31,135 bases of DNA from JBEEPE01 sp964489645. GTDB lineage: Bacteria > Verrucomicrobiota > Verrucomicrobiia > Chthoniobacterales > Chthoniobacteraceae. The notes under the pieces were generated by a model. It did not search any database. It was not told the DNA's origin and saw nothing but the letters and a program-made list of their open reading frames with translations. This document shows, piece by piece, positions 1 through 10,000 of the stretch (position 1 is its first letter; each line of letters begins with the position of its first letter). Position numbers and translations under genes: made by a program. The DNA is taken from NCBI GenBank assembly GCA_964489645.1, contig CAZAZT010000030.1, positions 1 through 31,135 on the forward strand, written 5' to 3'.

Positions 1-231
1 CGTCGCCCGCCCCAATGCATCCCACCCTCCCGCAAACTCCGTCTTGCTCCCTCCCACCTGTAGGGAACCCGAAAATCCCCCCGTCGCCGTGCTTCGTACC
101 ACAACAAACCCTTTCGCCACGCCTCCCTCCTCGCTCCCCCTCACCACCCCATTGAAGACCCCCTCCAAACCCGCCCCAAACGCAGAGGCACCGAGAACCA
201 AGGAACAAACAAAGCCGAAGAAATTTCTCAT
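1..231 (-). CDS. Secreted protein of unknown function, N-terminal part only
   Basis: Reading the minus strand from the ATG at 231-229 gives 77 residues with no stop, so the gene continues past the left edge. It starts MRNFFGFVCSLVLGASAFGA, a convincing signal peptide (short charged start, hydrophobic core, small residues before the likely cleavage site). An AAGGTG ribosome binding site lies 9 bases upstream (241-246). The mature part is rich in Gly, Val, Ser and Thr and carries strands such as VVVRSTATGGFSGSLQVGG followed by a W-D-A-x-G-x-A-T stretch. This resembles a repeated beta-strand module I associate with large secreted proteins of Verrucomicrobiota, where similar short strands precede choice-of-anchor or autotransporter-like parts. 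That resemblance is from memory and no function is assigned. The plus-strand frame over the same bases (44-460) is a proline-rich shadow that runs through the assembly gap. Confidence 0.6.
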   Translation of the reverse strand, partial: MRNFFGFVCSLVLGASAFGAGLEGVFNGVVRGSEEGGVAKGFVVVRSTATGGFSGSLQVGGSKTEFAGGWDALGRAT

Positions 232-314
232 AAAAGACGGCACCTTAAAAGCAATCGGAATACCCTCCCAACAGAAGAAAGGGCCGAAGTTTACGCCGTT
301 TCACGCCACCCCCT

Positions 315-417
<103 letters not shown>

Positions 418-427
418 NNNNNNNNNN
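418..427. other. Scaffold gap (10 N)
   Basis: Ten consecutive N join two contigs. The true gap size is unknown because ten is a common placeholder. Gene order across it (acetylesterase to the left-edge secreted protein) is therefore provisional. Confidence 0.95.
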
Positions 428-498
428 CGGCCGCAGAAGCTGATACTCGCAGGGATTTGAAGCCTCACCCCGCATCCGAACCCAACCCTCAGCCGAAC

Positions 499-537
499 AA
501 AAAAAAATCCCCGGGAAGAATCGCTTCTTCCCAGGGA
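499..537 (-). terminator. Rho-independent terminator of the sialate O-acetylesterase gene
   Basis: Positions 508-520 and 525-537 form a 13-bp stem around a 4-base loop. The only non-Watson-Crick position is a G-U wobble when read on the minus strand; on the plus strand it is an A-C mismatch. On the minus strand the stem is followed at once by nine T (507-499). Stem, tight loop, U-tract and wobble polarity all fit termination of the minus-strand gene that stops at 565, 28 bases upstream. Confidence 0.9.
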
Positions 538-564
538 CATCAACCGATCGGTTCTCCTCAGCGA

Positions 565-2118
565 CTAGTGCTTGTCCTGCGTCACTGCAGGAAACGAGTC
601 CGTCCGGAACGGACTCGCCGGCAATCCCGCCCCGTTCACCAAGTTCGGCTCCGCATCCTCACGCCAAGCAAAACGCACCGCCACAGGCTTCGCAACCGAA
701 GCCGCTTTCACCACAATCTCCTCCCCAACCACCTGAGCCTCCGCTTCCACGAACTTCTTGTCCTCCCCACACACCGTGAAATGGCTCAACGCCTTCCCAT
801 TCGCAGACTTCAACCCTTTGCCGTGATCGAACGACAACCGGATGCTCCCTCCGTCCACCTTCGCCGCCTTGTACAACGGACCCGAATACTCAAGATCCGC
901 CTTCCCGTACGTCTTCGCCAACGCCCACAAGGCCAACCGACGCCCCACCTCCTGCTTGTTCTTCGGATGGATGTCCGTCAGATTCCCGATGTCCGTCGTC
1001 ACCGCCATCCCCGTGTTCGGCACGGTCGACAACGTCAGCGCCTGAGCCTCCCACAACTCCGCGCAGGGCGACTTATCCGCATCCGCTGACCGGTTGTAGT
1101 TGAACGGCGCGATCTGGACGAAAAGGAACGGGAAATCGCCCTGATCAAAGCCCTTACGCCAGTCCTTGATCATCGCAGGGAAAATCGTCCGGTACTGGAA
1201 AGCCCTCCCCACATTGCTCTCGCCCTGATACCAGATCGCTCCCTTGATGCTCAACGGTAACAACGGCGCAATCATAGCATTGTAAAGGTTCGCAGGACGA
1301 TGCGCATTAGCCCCAGGATCCCCCGCCGGACGTGGCTGCGGAGGAACCGGCTTGCCCGCCGATTTCGCCGCTTCCGCCGCTGTCTTCCACTTGGCCATCG
1401 CCGCATCAAAATCCGATTTCGCCTTCGCTGCATCAAACCCCTTCACCTGCGTGTCCCAACGCTCCAAAAGCGGCTTCAGCGATTCATGCGACTCCAACGC
1501 CGCACGCGATGCCCACGACTCCGCTGGCGTGCCTCCCCAGTTCGTTCCAATCAACCCCACCGCCACGCCCAACTTCTGGTGCAACTCACGTCCGAAAAAA
1601 TATCCCGCCGCACTGAACTGCGGCACCGTCTCAGGCGAACATACCACCCATTGCCCCTGAAGATCTTCCTGCGGCTTGTCCGCCGTCAAATGCGGCACCT
1701 TGAAATGCCGGATCAAAGGATATTTCGCCGCCGCCGCCTCCTCAACAGGGTTGATCGACTGCGCAACCGTCCACTCCATGTTCGACTGCCCCGAACACAC
1801 CCACACTTCACCCACCAAAATATCCGAGACCTTCACCGAGTTCTTGCCGCTCACCTTCATCTCCAAACCCTCGCCCTTCGCCGGCAACTTGATCTGCACC
1901 GCCCACTTCCCATCCCCTCCAGCCACCGCACTCGCAGATTCCCCTGCCAACTCCACCGTCACCTTCTCCCCAGAATCCGCCCAACCCCAAATCCGCGCAG
2001 GCTTGCCCGCCTGCAACACCATGTGATCACTCAAGATCTTCGGTAACCGCACGTCCGCGTTCGCTTGAAATGCAGCCAATAAAAGGGCCGCGCCAATGAG
2101 GGGATTTTTGTTCCGCAT
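565..2118 (-). CDS. Secreted sialate O-acetylesterase (SASA family)
   Basis: This 517-residue protein is exported (signal peptide MRNKNPLIGAALLLAAFQANA) and belongs to the SGNH-type sialate O-acetylesterase family, which removes O-acetyl groups from sialic acids or other acetylated glycans. The family signature is clear: C-S-G-Q-S-N-M-E-W with nucleophile Ser109, I-W-Y-Q-G-E-S-N at 295-302, and D-I-H-P at 382-385 supplying the catalytic Asp/His. About 100 N-terminal residues form the beta-sandwich usual in these enzymes, and a beta domain follows the catalytic region. The frame is open 21 codons further upstream, but the ATG at 2118 is chosen because it creates the signal peptide and has AGGGGG six bases upstream. 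The gene is divergent from a sialidase-like gene 85 bases away and ends in its own terminator. True substrate is uncertain, since many paralogues act on plant xylan or other acetylated sugars. Confidence 0.9.
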   Translation of the reverse strand: MRNKNPLIGAALLLAAFQANADVRLPKILSDHMVLQAGKPARIWGWADSGEKVTVELAGESASAVAGGDGKWAVQIKLPAKGEGLEMKVSGKNSVKVSDILVGEVWVCSGQSNMEWTVAQSINPVEEAAAAKYPLIRHFKVPHLTADKPQEDLQGQWVVCSPETVPQFSAAGYFFGRELHQKLGVAVGLIGTNWGGTPAESWASRAALESHESLKPLLERWDTQVKGFDAAKAKSDFDAAMAKWKTAAEAAKSAGKPVPPQPRPAGDPGANAHRPANLYNAMIAPLLPLSIKGAIWYQGESNVGRAFQYRTIFPAMIKDWRKGFDQGDFPFLFVQIAPFNYNRSADADKSPCAELWEAQALTLSTVPNTGMAVTTDIGNLTDIHPKNKQEVGRRLALWALAKTYGKADLEYSGPLYKAAKVDGGSIRLSFDHGKGLKSANGKALSHFTVCGEDKKFVEAEAQVVGEEIVVKAASVAKPVAVRFAWREDAEPNLVNGAGLPASPFRTDSFPAVTQDKH

Positions 2119-2124
2119 AAGGAA

Positions 2125-2130
2125 CCCCCT
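2125..2130 (-). promoter_or_regulatory. Shine-Dalgarno site deciding the acetylesterase start
   Basis: AGGGGG on the minus strand lies six bases before the ATG at 2118. It is one of few G-rich start-site motifs in this window and supports the internal start over the longer open frame reaching 2181. Confidence 0.55.
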
Positions 2131-2203
2131 CCCCGAGCAAAAAACGCACCCAAACCCAAAACCCCACTCCCCCTCAAGCACCTCTCCTGCTCAAAACGCC
2201 CCC

Positions 2204-3298
2204 ATGCCTCCCCTCTCCCTCTCCCTCTCCCGATCCGCCATCGCAAGCCTCGCAGTGCTCGTTCTTCCCCCGTCCCAAGCAACCGAACCCATCCAACTGC
2301 GAGAGTTCATCTACGAATCCGGTCCCTACCCGCAAATCCATGCCACCACCCTCGCAGAATCCTCCTCCGGCCTCGTCGCCGCTTGGTTCGGTGGCACAAA
2401 AGAGGGACATCCCGACGTCTGCATCTGGACCTCCCAAAAGATCGATGGGAAATGGACCCCCTCCCGTGAAACCGCCAACGGCATCCAATCGGACGGCTCA
2501 CGCTTCCCCACATGGAACCCCGTCCTATTCCAACCCTCCTCCGGCCCCCTCATGCTGTTCTACAAAGTCGGCCCAAGCCCCGAATCATGGTGGGGCGAAC
2601 TCAAAACCAGCCCCGATGGCGGCACCACATGGAGCGCCCCCCAACGCCTGCCCAACGGCTTCCTCGGCCCCATCAAGAACAAACCCGTCCAACTCCCGAA
2701 CGGCGACATCCTCTGCCCCTCCAGCAACGAAACCCGCGAACGCCCAAGCCGCTGGACAGCCCACTTCGAACTCACCTCCGATCTCGGAAAAACATGGAAA
2801 AAGATCGGCCCCGTGAACGACGGCAGCACCATAGCATCCATCCAACCAAGCATCCTCTTTCTCAGCCCGAACAAACTGCTCGCTCTCGGCAGATCCAAAC
2901 AGGATCGCATCTTTGAAACCCAAAGCGACGACGGCGGCCTCACATGGAGCCCCATGCAACTCGGCCAACTGCCCAACAACAACAGCGGCACAGACGCCGT
3001 CACCCTCCGCGACGGTCGACATGTCCTCGTGTACAACCACATCGGTGGCACCCCTGGAAAATGGGGCGGAAAGCGCACCCCTCTCAATGTCGCCCTCTCA
3101 AAAGACGGTCGCTCATGGGATGCCGCCCTCGTACTCGAAAACGAACCCGGCGAATACAGCTACCCCTCCGTGATCCAAACCCAAGACAACGCCCTCCACA
3201 TCTCCTACACGTGGAAACGCCAAAAAGTCCGCCACCTCGTCATCCAACCAGAGCACCTCTCCGGTAAACCCATCAGAGACGGCGTCTGGCCCGATTGA
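2204..3298 (+). CDS. Secreted sialidase-like protein with four Asp-box (BNR) repeats
   Basis: The product is a 364-residue exported beta-propeller of the sialidase/neuraminidase superfamily (BNR_2-like). Four Asp boxes (S-x-D-x-G-x-T/S-W) are visible at residues 136-143, 192-198, 241-248 and 299-305, spaced as expected for consecutive blades. The segment A-A-W-F-G-G-T-K-E-G near residue 60 is typical of the sialidase-like subgroup common in Planctomycetota and Verrucomicrobiota. The start at 2204 is preferred over the longer frame from 2096 because it begins a signal peptide (hydrophobic stretch about residues 9-22) and the upstream extension overlaps the divergent acetylesterase. No Shine-Dalgarno is visible. 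The divergent acetylesterase suggests joint trimming of decorated sialic acids or related sugars. The family also includes enzymes on other glycans, so exo-sialidase activity is not proven. Confidence 0.85.
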   Translation: MPPLSLSLSRSAIASLAVLVLPPSQATEPIQLREFIYESGPYPQIHATTLAESSSGLVAAWFGGTKEGHPDVCIWTSQKIDGKWTPSRETANGIQSDGSRFPTWNPVLFQPSSGPLMLFYKVGPSPESWWGELKTSPDGGTTWSAPQRLPNGFLGPIKNKPVQLPNGDILCPSSNETRERPSRWTAHFELTSDLGKTWKKIGPVNDGSTIASIQPSILFLSPNKLLALGRSKQDRIFETQSDDGGLTWSPMQLGQLPNNNSGTDAVTLRDGRHVLVYNHIGGTPGKWGGKRTPLNVALSKDGRSWDAALVLENEPGEYSYPSVIQTQDNALHISYTWKRQKVRHLVIQPEHLSGKPIRDGVWPD

Positions 3299-3432
3299 CC
3301 CATCGGAGGAGCGTGCGTTTCAACAGCCCTTGGCCATCGCCCAACAAAGGGCAACACAGACTTCACCGGTAGAACAGTTCCGATTCCCTCCAGAGCAAAG
3401 AACGCCGGAAGGTTCTTGGCAAAGCCCCCCCC

Positions 3433-3900
3433 TCAAACCGAAGTCCCCAACACCAACCGCATCGGCATCATCTTCGATTCCATGAACCCGTGCCGCTTGA
3501 AGAAGCGGTGCCCCCCGTCGTTCAAACGATCCGTTAGCAAGGTGATCCTCAAAAACGACTTCTTCCGCGCGTACGCAATCGCGTGATCCAATAACAGCGA
3601 GCCAAACCCGTGCGCACGAAACGCGTGATGCACGATCACGTCCTCCAACAGGATCACAAAACCACCCTCCGCCGTCGAAATCGTGAACAACAAGTTGATC
3701 ATCCCCACAATCCTCCCCGCCTCGCGTAACACAAAAATCCGTCCCCGATTCGGTTGCTCGAGAATCAACTGCAAGCCCCGCATCTGCTTCGACCGGTCCG
3801 GAATGAAATCCCCTTCGTGCGTGAAAAGGTCGATCAGAAGATCCGTCATCTCAGGCAGATCTTCTAACGTGGCTTGTTCAATGACCGAGCGATCAGGCAT
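3433..3900 (-). CDS. GNAT family N-acetyltransferase
   Basis: A 155-residue cytoplasmic protein of normal length for a single GNAT domain. The acetyl-CoA-binding motif A is seen as V-I-V-H-H-A-F-R-A-H-G-F-G (about 88-100), matching the R/Q-x-x-G-x-G/A loop at residues 95-100. The closing motif F-F-K-R-H-G-F at 133-139 is the usual GNAT C-terminal helix-strand. The acceptor substrate cannot be read from the sequence. It lies 196 bases downstream of the giant alpha-2-macroglobulin-like gene on the same strand, so it is probably transcribed separately, and it converges with the sialidase gene across 134 bases. Confidence 0.85.
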   Translation of the reverse strand: MPDRSVIEQATLEDLPEMTDLLIDLFTHEGDFIPDRSKQMRGLQLILEQPNRGRIFVLREAGRIVGMINLLFTISTAEGGFVILLEDVIVHHAFRAHGFGSLLLDHAIAYARKKSFLRITLLTDRLNDGGHRFFKRHGFMESKMMPMRLVLGTSV

Positions 3901-4096
3901 GCGTCCAAAAAACCGCCCTCACAGCGGCGCCCATACCATGCTTCGCTCCCACCTTTTTTCAACGGTTTTCAAAAAAAATCCCGCACCCAAACGCACCCAA
4001 CACCTCCCTCGCCCCCAACCCAACAGCAACCGCGCAGGCCCGGCATCAGACAGAAGAATCCCCCCCAACGCCGTCCTCCGCCCCCGCCGCTGACCC

Positions 4097-7000
4097 CTAA
4101 CGTAAGCCTCGGTCCGCTCGAGCAGGTGCCCCCACATCGCGGATCACCGCTCCCGTCTCATCCCCAAGCACCAACACAGCAAATCGCTCCACCATCCCCA
4201 CCTCGCTCGGCCGGATCGCCGGATGATCCATCCCAACCGAGGCCGGTGCCTGTGCCACCCCAATCGCCTGCAACGGACCATTCAACGACGCATAATCAAA
4301 CCGTCCACGCACATCCGTGTATCCATCCTTGAAGAACCGTACCCCTCCCGCCACCCGCGCATACACCTTCACGTACACCTTCGACAACGGCCTCTTCCCC
4401 TCGCGATCCAACACCTCAAGCCGTCCATAGTTCTCCGCAACGTCCACACGCATCCGAACATTCCCAAAGTCAACCGAACGACGCAGCCCCGCCCCCGTCA
4501 CCTCAACCACCAAATTCTTCCCTCGCAACGCCGCAGGCACCGTAACCACCTCCCCGTCCGCCCCGCCTCCCACACGATGCAACAGCGTCACCGCCGGTTT
4601 CACCATCCGATACCGCCCGCTCTCCTCACGCCCAAACGGATTCCCAGAAAAACTGAACTCCGGATCCGCAGGATAAAAACTCACCCGCACCTCCGACAAA
4701 TTCCGCGCCCTCAGCCGAACCCCCTGCTCCACCGCCTCCAACTCAAACGTCGGCTCCGTTCCCGCCAACTCATCCAATCGCACTTCCCGCCCCCCCGTCG
4801 GCCCCGCTCCCTTCCCTTCCCCCTGCCCAGAAGCGATGTTCGCCTGATCCACAATCCCCTGGAATAACCCCTTCCAACGTTCCACCGGATGCCCAACGTG
4901 CCGCTGAGCCACTTCACGAGCCTCCGCGAACTTCTCAGAAAGCAGCAAGAACACAGAACGTAAATACTCCACCTGCAACGCCGTCCCCGCCTGCTCCACT
5001 CGCGCCCCATTGAACCACTTCCGCGCATCAGCAACCCGGTCCTGCATCAACAAATGCACCGCAACCGCCACGCGATCCGCCGCATCCAACTGCGGACGAT
5101 GTGCCAAAATCCTCAGGAACATGTCGTACTGACGCCGCACCGACTCATTCCCGATCCGCCAATCATCCCCGATCCGGTGCGCCCGCGGATTGATCAGCGG
5201 CGCAAACTCCAAGAACTCAAAAGCGCCCCGCTCCACCGGATCAATCGTCAACAACCCCGACCGTAAAGCCGGTCCACACTGCGCAACAAACGGGTCCTGA
5301 TGCCGCAACCACTCCGCAACCGCAACCGCATCCCCATGCTTCAACCCATACGACGCCACCACCCCATTCCACGCATGATGCCGGTTCATCCATCGGTGCA
5401 ACCGCTGGAAAAAGGCCTTCTCCTGACAACGCCACGCCACCCGATCCAACGACGTATCCATCGCAGAATGCGTGTCCAAATACCGGAACACCTCATCCTC
5501 CGTCCCATTCTGCGAAATGTGCGCCCACGACGCCTCGTCCACCACCGACGGACGCTCCAACACCCGGAACACACGCGCCTCCGCCCGCGTCACCCCACCC
5601 CCCATCACCCGAACCGCCACGGGATGATGCACAAACCCCCTCGACTCCACAGGGGACGCCTCCGGAAAATAGAACAAGAACTCCCACCGCGTCGTCGCAT
5701 ACGCATCCAAACGGACCGGCCTGCTCTCCGTGAGTTTCCCGTTCGCCAACGGGATCGCACCCGCTGGGACCTGCCAAAGCACATCCCCCTTGAGAACCGC
5801 TCCCGTCGGATTGCCGATCACCACACTCGCCCCGTAAACCACCCCACGAACAAAGTCGCCATCCACGAACTTCTCCACCCGCTCACCCCCCTCCTCCCGA
5901 TGCCGATCGTCCGCACGGAAAAAGTTCTGCGTGACCAACACCCGCGCGGTGCTCGCCGCCGCCTCAGGGATCAGTTGCACCTGCCGATGCAACACCACCC
6001 CAGGCGTTTCCGAGGACAACGTCAGCGCCGCACCCTCCAACCCCATCCGCACCCCAGATGATTTGAACGGCACATCCAAGAACGCCACCGCAAGCAACAC
6101 CTCATTGCCACTTCTCGCCGCCTCAGGAAAACGACCACTCAAAAACGGCCCAACCATCCCCGACTCAACCCATGACGCAAAATCCACCCAGAACGGTGAA
6201 ACCGTCACCAGATCAGGCCCCGTCGCCGAGCGGCGAACACGCAGATAATCACTCTCCGCCCACTCCTTCGTCACTCCCGCAAGCCGGTAATACTCCCGCG
6301 ACTGCTTGCGCAAATCCAAGACCTCTTGCTCTCTAGCAACTCCGAACACCTCTCCCATCGGCTCATTCACCACATTCGCAGATTCCGCCTTTCTGCGCAC
6401 TTGCGCCTCCAGCGACTTGGCAACCTCCTTGAGCGCCCCCGCCCCATCACGGTCAACCTCCCCCTTGTCCTCCCGAACCGACGCATCCTTCGCCATCCGA
6501 AGCTCCGACCGCGTCAAACTCGACCCATCACGCTGCCGATCACTCACCGCATCCAGCGCCGCCCGCTTGTCAGATTGCCGGTTCGCCGCAAGCCCACCCA
6601 CCACCATCGCCTTCTCGTCCGCCGCCTTCTGAGGCATCGCCAATCCATTCGCGTTCGCAAAACCTCCCTTCGCGCCCGCGACACCCGCCGCCGAAAATGC
6701 GGACACCGGCTTCGCAGCGGGAGCCAATGCCGCAACCTCCGCCTCGCCCCCCTCCAACCCGCGCCCCAACAGTGCCGTGTCAAACCGCAACTGCTCGCCC
6801 TCCCGATCCATCGGCAACCGCGCCATCAACTCCGTCACATGGCGCTTGGCAACCCCACGCTCCGCAGGGATCCGGACCGCGAGCAAAACCCGCTCCATCA
6901 CGTTCAACCGCCCATATGCCCAAGGCTCCAAGTAAGGGGTCAAATCCTCCTCCAAAAGGAATGAGTCCACCAACGAACGCGATTTCTTGTTCGCCAAATA

Positions 7001-10000
7001 CGGTCGGATCACCCCTCGGAAAAACTCCGGGTCCTTCCGCCACAGAAAAAGATTCACCTCGTGCGACGCGAACTCCGAATACCGCTTGCGCTTGGTCCCC
7101 TCATCCAAATCGGACCAACCCTGGATCCAATCCAACGCACCCTCCAAGACCATCCGACGCGCATCCCCCTTTTCCCCACCCGGAGGCCGGTTCTTGAGCA
7201 ACGTCTTCAAGAGCCCGAACACCTCTCCCACCGTGCCGAAACTCTGGAACTTCGTCGTCGCAACATCCTCAAATCGCACCTTCTTCGCTCCATCCAACAC
7301 CCCGCTGCCCCGCTCCTCCGCAAACGATCGCGCAGGATCCAACGGACGATCCATCCGAACGTCCCTCACCGCCCTCACCGCAGACCGCGCCGCCACTTCG
7401 CTCCAAACCGCATCCTTCCCATCCTCCGCATACACCTGCACCAAATGACGGTCCCCAAGGTCTTTGAAAGGGATCCGAACCACCCCATCCGCTGGCGGAT
7501 GCAGATCCCACCGCAACACCGCCGGAGCCGCGAGGAAATCGCGGCTATCATCGCCCGCCCCCTTCGCTGCATCCCCAAGCCCTAAGGCCGCCGCCGCCGG
7601 CGCTGCCGCCATCTTCGACATCCGCTCACCCGCCGTCGCCAACGCACGCTGCCCCTTCTGCTGCTGCAACGCCTCCGCCCCCGTGTCGCGCGTCTCCCAC
7701 GGATTCAACAACAACCCCGGCCGAGGCAACATCAATCCAGGGAACTTCTCCGCCTTCCGGCGCTCCCGGATGTACCGATACTCATCCCCCACCCGACGCC
7801 CCACCGAGAACAGATTCGGCGCCCGCCCCTCACTCCCAACCGCCAATCCCCACCGACTGAAATCCGCGAACCCCGTGAATAAGTTGCCTCCGTCCAAGAA
7901 CCGACGCGCCGCCACATGAACCCGAGCGCCCTCCCGCAACCCCGAAAACTTGAACACCACCGCATCCCCATCGACCCCTCCCTCCACGAGATGCAGCCCC
8001 GCCCCAGACCCGCGCTCCAGATCTCTCGCCCCCAACATCCAATCCCCCACCACAGACGCCCCCGTCACACGAACATCCACCACCACACCGTCACGCTCAT
8101 CGCGGAACACGTAGTCCCCACGCTCCAACCCGCGCCAAACCAAAAAGCCACCCTCGCGCTTCATCCCCCCCATCGCATCCCTCAACGGCCGACCCTGACT
8201 CACCGCCATGAACGAGAACCGCCCCTGCCACTCCTCCCCCGCAACCCACGGCACCCGCAAATCCTCGCCCTCCCGCAAATGGACCGTCGGAGAGAACGTG
8301 CGTCTCACCGAACCCAACGACCACTCCCTCGTCACACCCCCCTCCACCGCACTCACCACCGCCTCAATCCCCGACAACACCCCCAACCCAATGCGTCCCG
8401 ACGCGTCCGTCTTCAAAGCCACTTCCCGCGTCCCATTGAATCCACGTCTCCGAAAATTGAACCGCACCGGAACGTCCCCCATCGCCTCCCCGTTCCGCCC
8501 CAAAACCTCGAAAATCCACCCGTCCGCCCCTCCCTGCCGCTCGCGCGAAAGAAACCCGCGACGAAGCTGACTCGTCGCATCCGTCCCGTTCACCTGCCAC
8601 GTCCGCTCCGCTACCAACACGCGTCCATCCACCTGCCCCATCACCGATACCTTCCCCCGCAGCGAAATCGTCAAAGTCCGCAGCCCATCCGGAATCCGCA
8701 CCGGGATCTCCACAAAACCCGCCCCATCGAACTTCGGATCGCGGATCTCCCGGGTCGAAGGGATCCCGTCCGCCCCCTGCGACGCCACCGTTAAAACCGC
8801 TTCCTTCAGCAAGGCAGGATCCAAACGGAGATCCCCCAACATCAGGAAAAACCGGATCCCCGCCCGAACCTCCGCCCCCGCAACCATCTGCTCCCGCTCC
8901 AAATGGAACCCCGCCTCCAATCGATACTGCTCCTCCACCGGCTGAAACCTCGACAACACCGCGAACTCCCCCGCCGCATCAGAAACCACCAACGGCCTTT
9001 CGCCACCCGCCTGCGAGAACGGCAACGTGATCCTTCCCGATACCGCATCCGCCTCAAACCGCCGCCCATCCAACCACGCCACCGCGTCCCGCACCGTCTC
9101 CAACCGCTCGTCAATCACCGTCACCTCCACCCCCGCAGGCCCCGTCCGCTGCAACGTCCGCCAGTTGCCCACCCTCACCAAAGCACGGCTGCTCCGCCCT
9201 CCCCCAATCAACTCCACCAACCATACCCCTCGCTTCCCTTTTATCTCCGGCAGCTCCACCGATACCCGACGACGCGCAAACGGATTCCCAGCCCCCTTCA
9301 TCGTCCGCTCAACCTTCGGAACAACCCCGTCCAGATTGATGTCCGTGTTCAACGGCCGACCCTCCGCCAAAAACGCGTTCAACGCGTTCAACTCGTAAAC
9401 GTTCACCGCAAGCTCCGGAACGTTCTTCAGCCACACATCAAACTTCACCGCATCGCCCAGTCGGAAAAACTCCGGATTGTCCGCCGGAAAATCCACATCC
9501 GTGCGCTCCTTCAACGATTGGAACGCTGCCCCACCCAACAGCCCCGTCCAATCCTCCGCCTTGCCCACCCCCGCAGTGATCAACGCCTCCGCCAACACCC
9601 CGCGAAGCCAACTGTCCCGAACCCTCGCATAAAATGGCCGCGCCAACTCCTCACCTGCAGACGGCGCCGACACCGCTGCATCCTGGAAAAGTCGCAAGAA
9701 ATACTCCCGCACCAACGGCTCATCGTCCCCCACCGGAGCATCAATCTGTAACACATCTCCAAACCCCTGATCCAATGCGCAAACCGCCCCGCGCGCCCCC
9801 TCGCCCTTCAACCACTCAGGGTTCGCGTAAGGCACCGACCGAGGCAGCGACAGGTACGACTCGAACCTCGCCCGATCATATTTTCCCCGCCGCCGATCAT
9901 GGTCGAGCCTGCGATACAGCACGTTAGCTTTCAACGCATTGAAGGATTGCGACAACGTCGAAACATATCCCCACAACCCCTCCAACCACGCCTCTCTTGC

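Noticed and set aside
428..498. tRNA T-arm-like string (GGATTTGAA) near the gap
   Set aside because: The T-loop closing pair fails and no acceptor, D-arm or anticodon arm can be built around it on either strand.
3398..3417. AAGAAC/GTTCTT stem as a bidirectional terminator between the sialidase and GNAT genes
   Set aside because: It has only six pairs, an 8-base loop and no U-tract on either side.
5420..5437. C-Q-E-K in the macroglobulin-like protein as a thioester site
   Set aside because: The motif requires C-x-E-Q. Here Lys replaces Gln, the usual preceding glycines are missing and the surroundings (about residue 1784) do not resemble a thioester domain.
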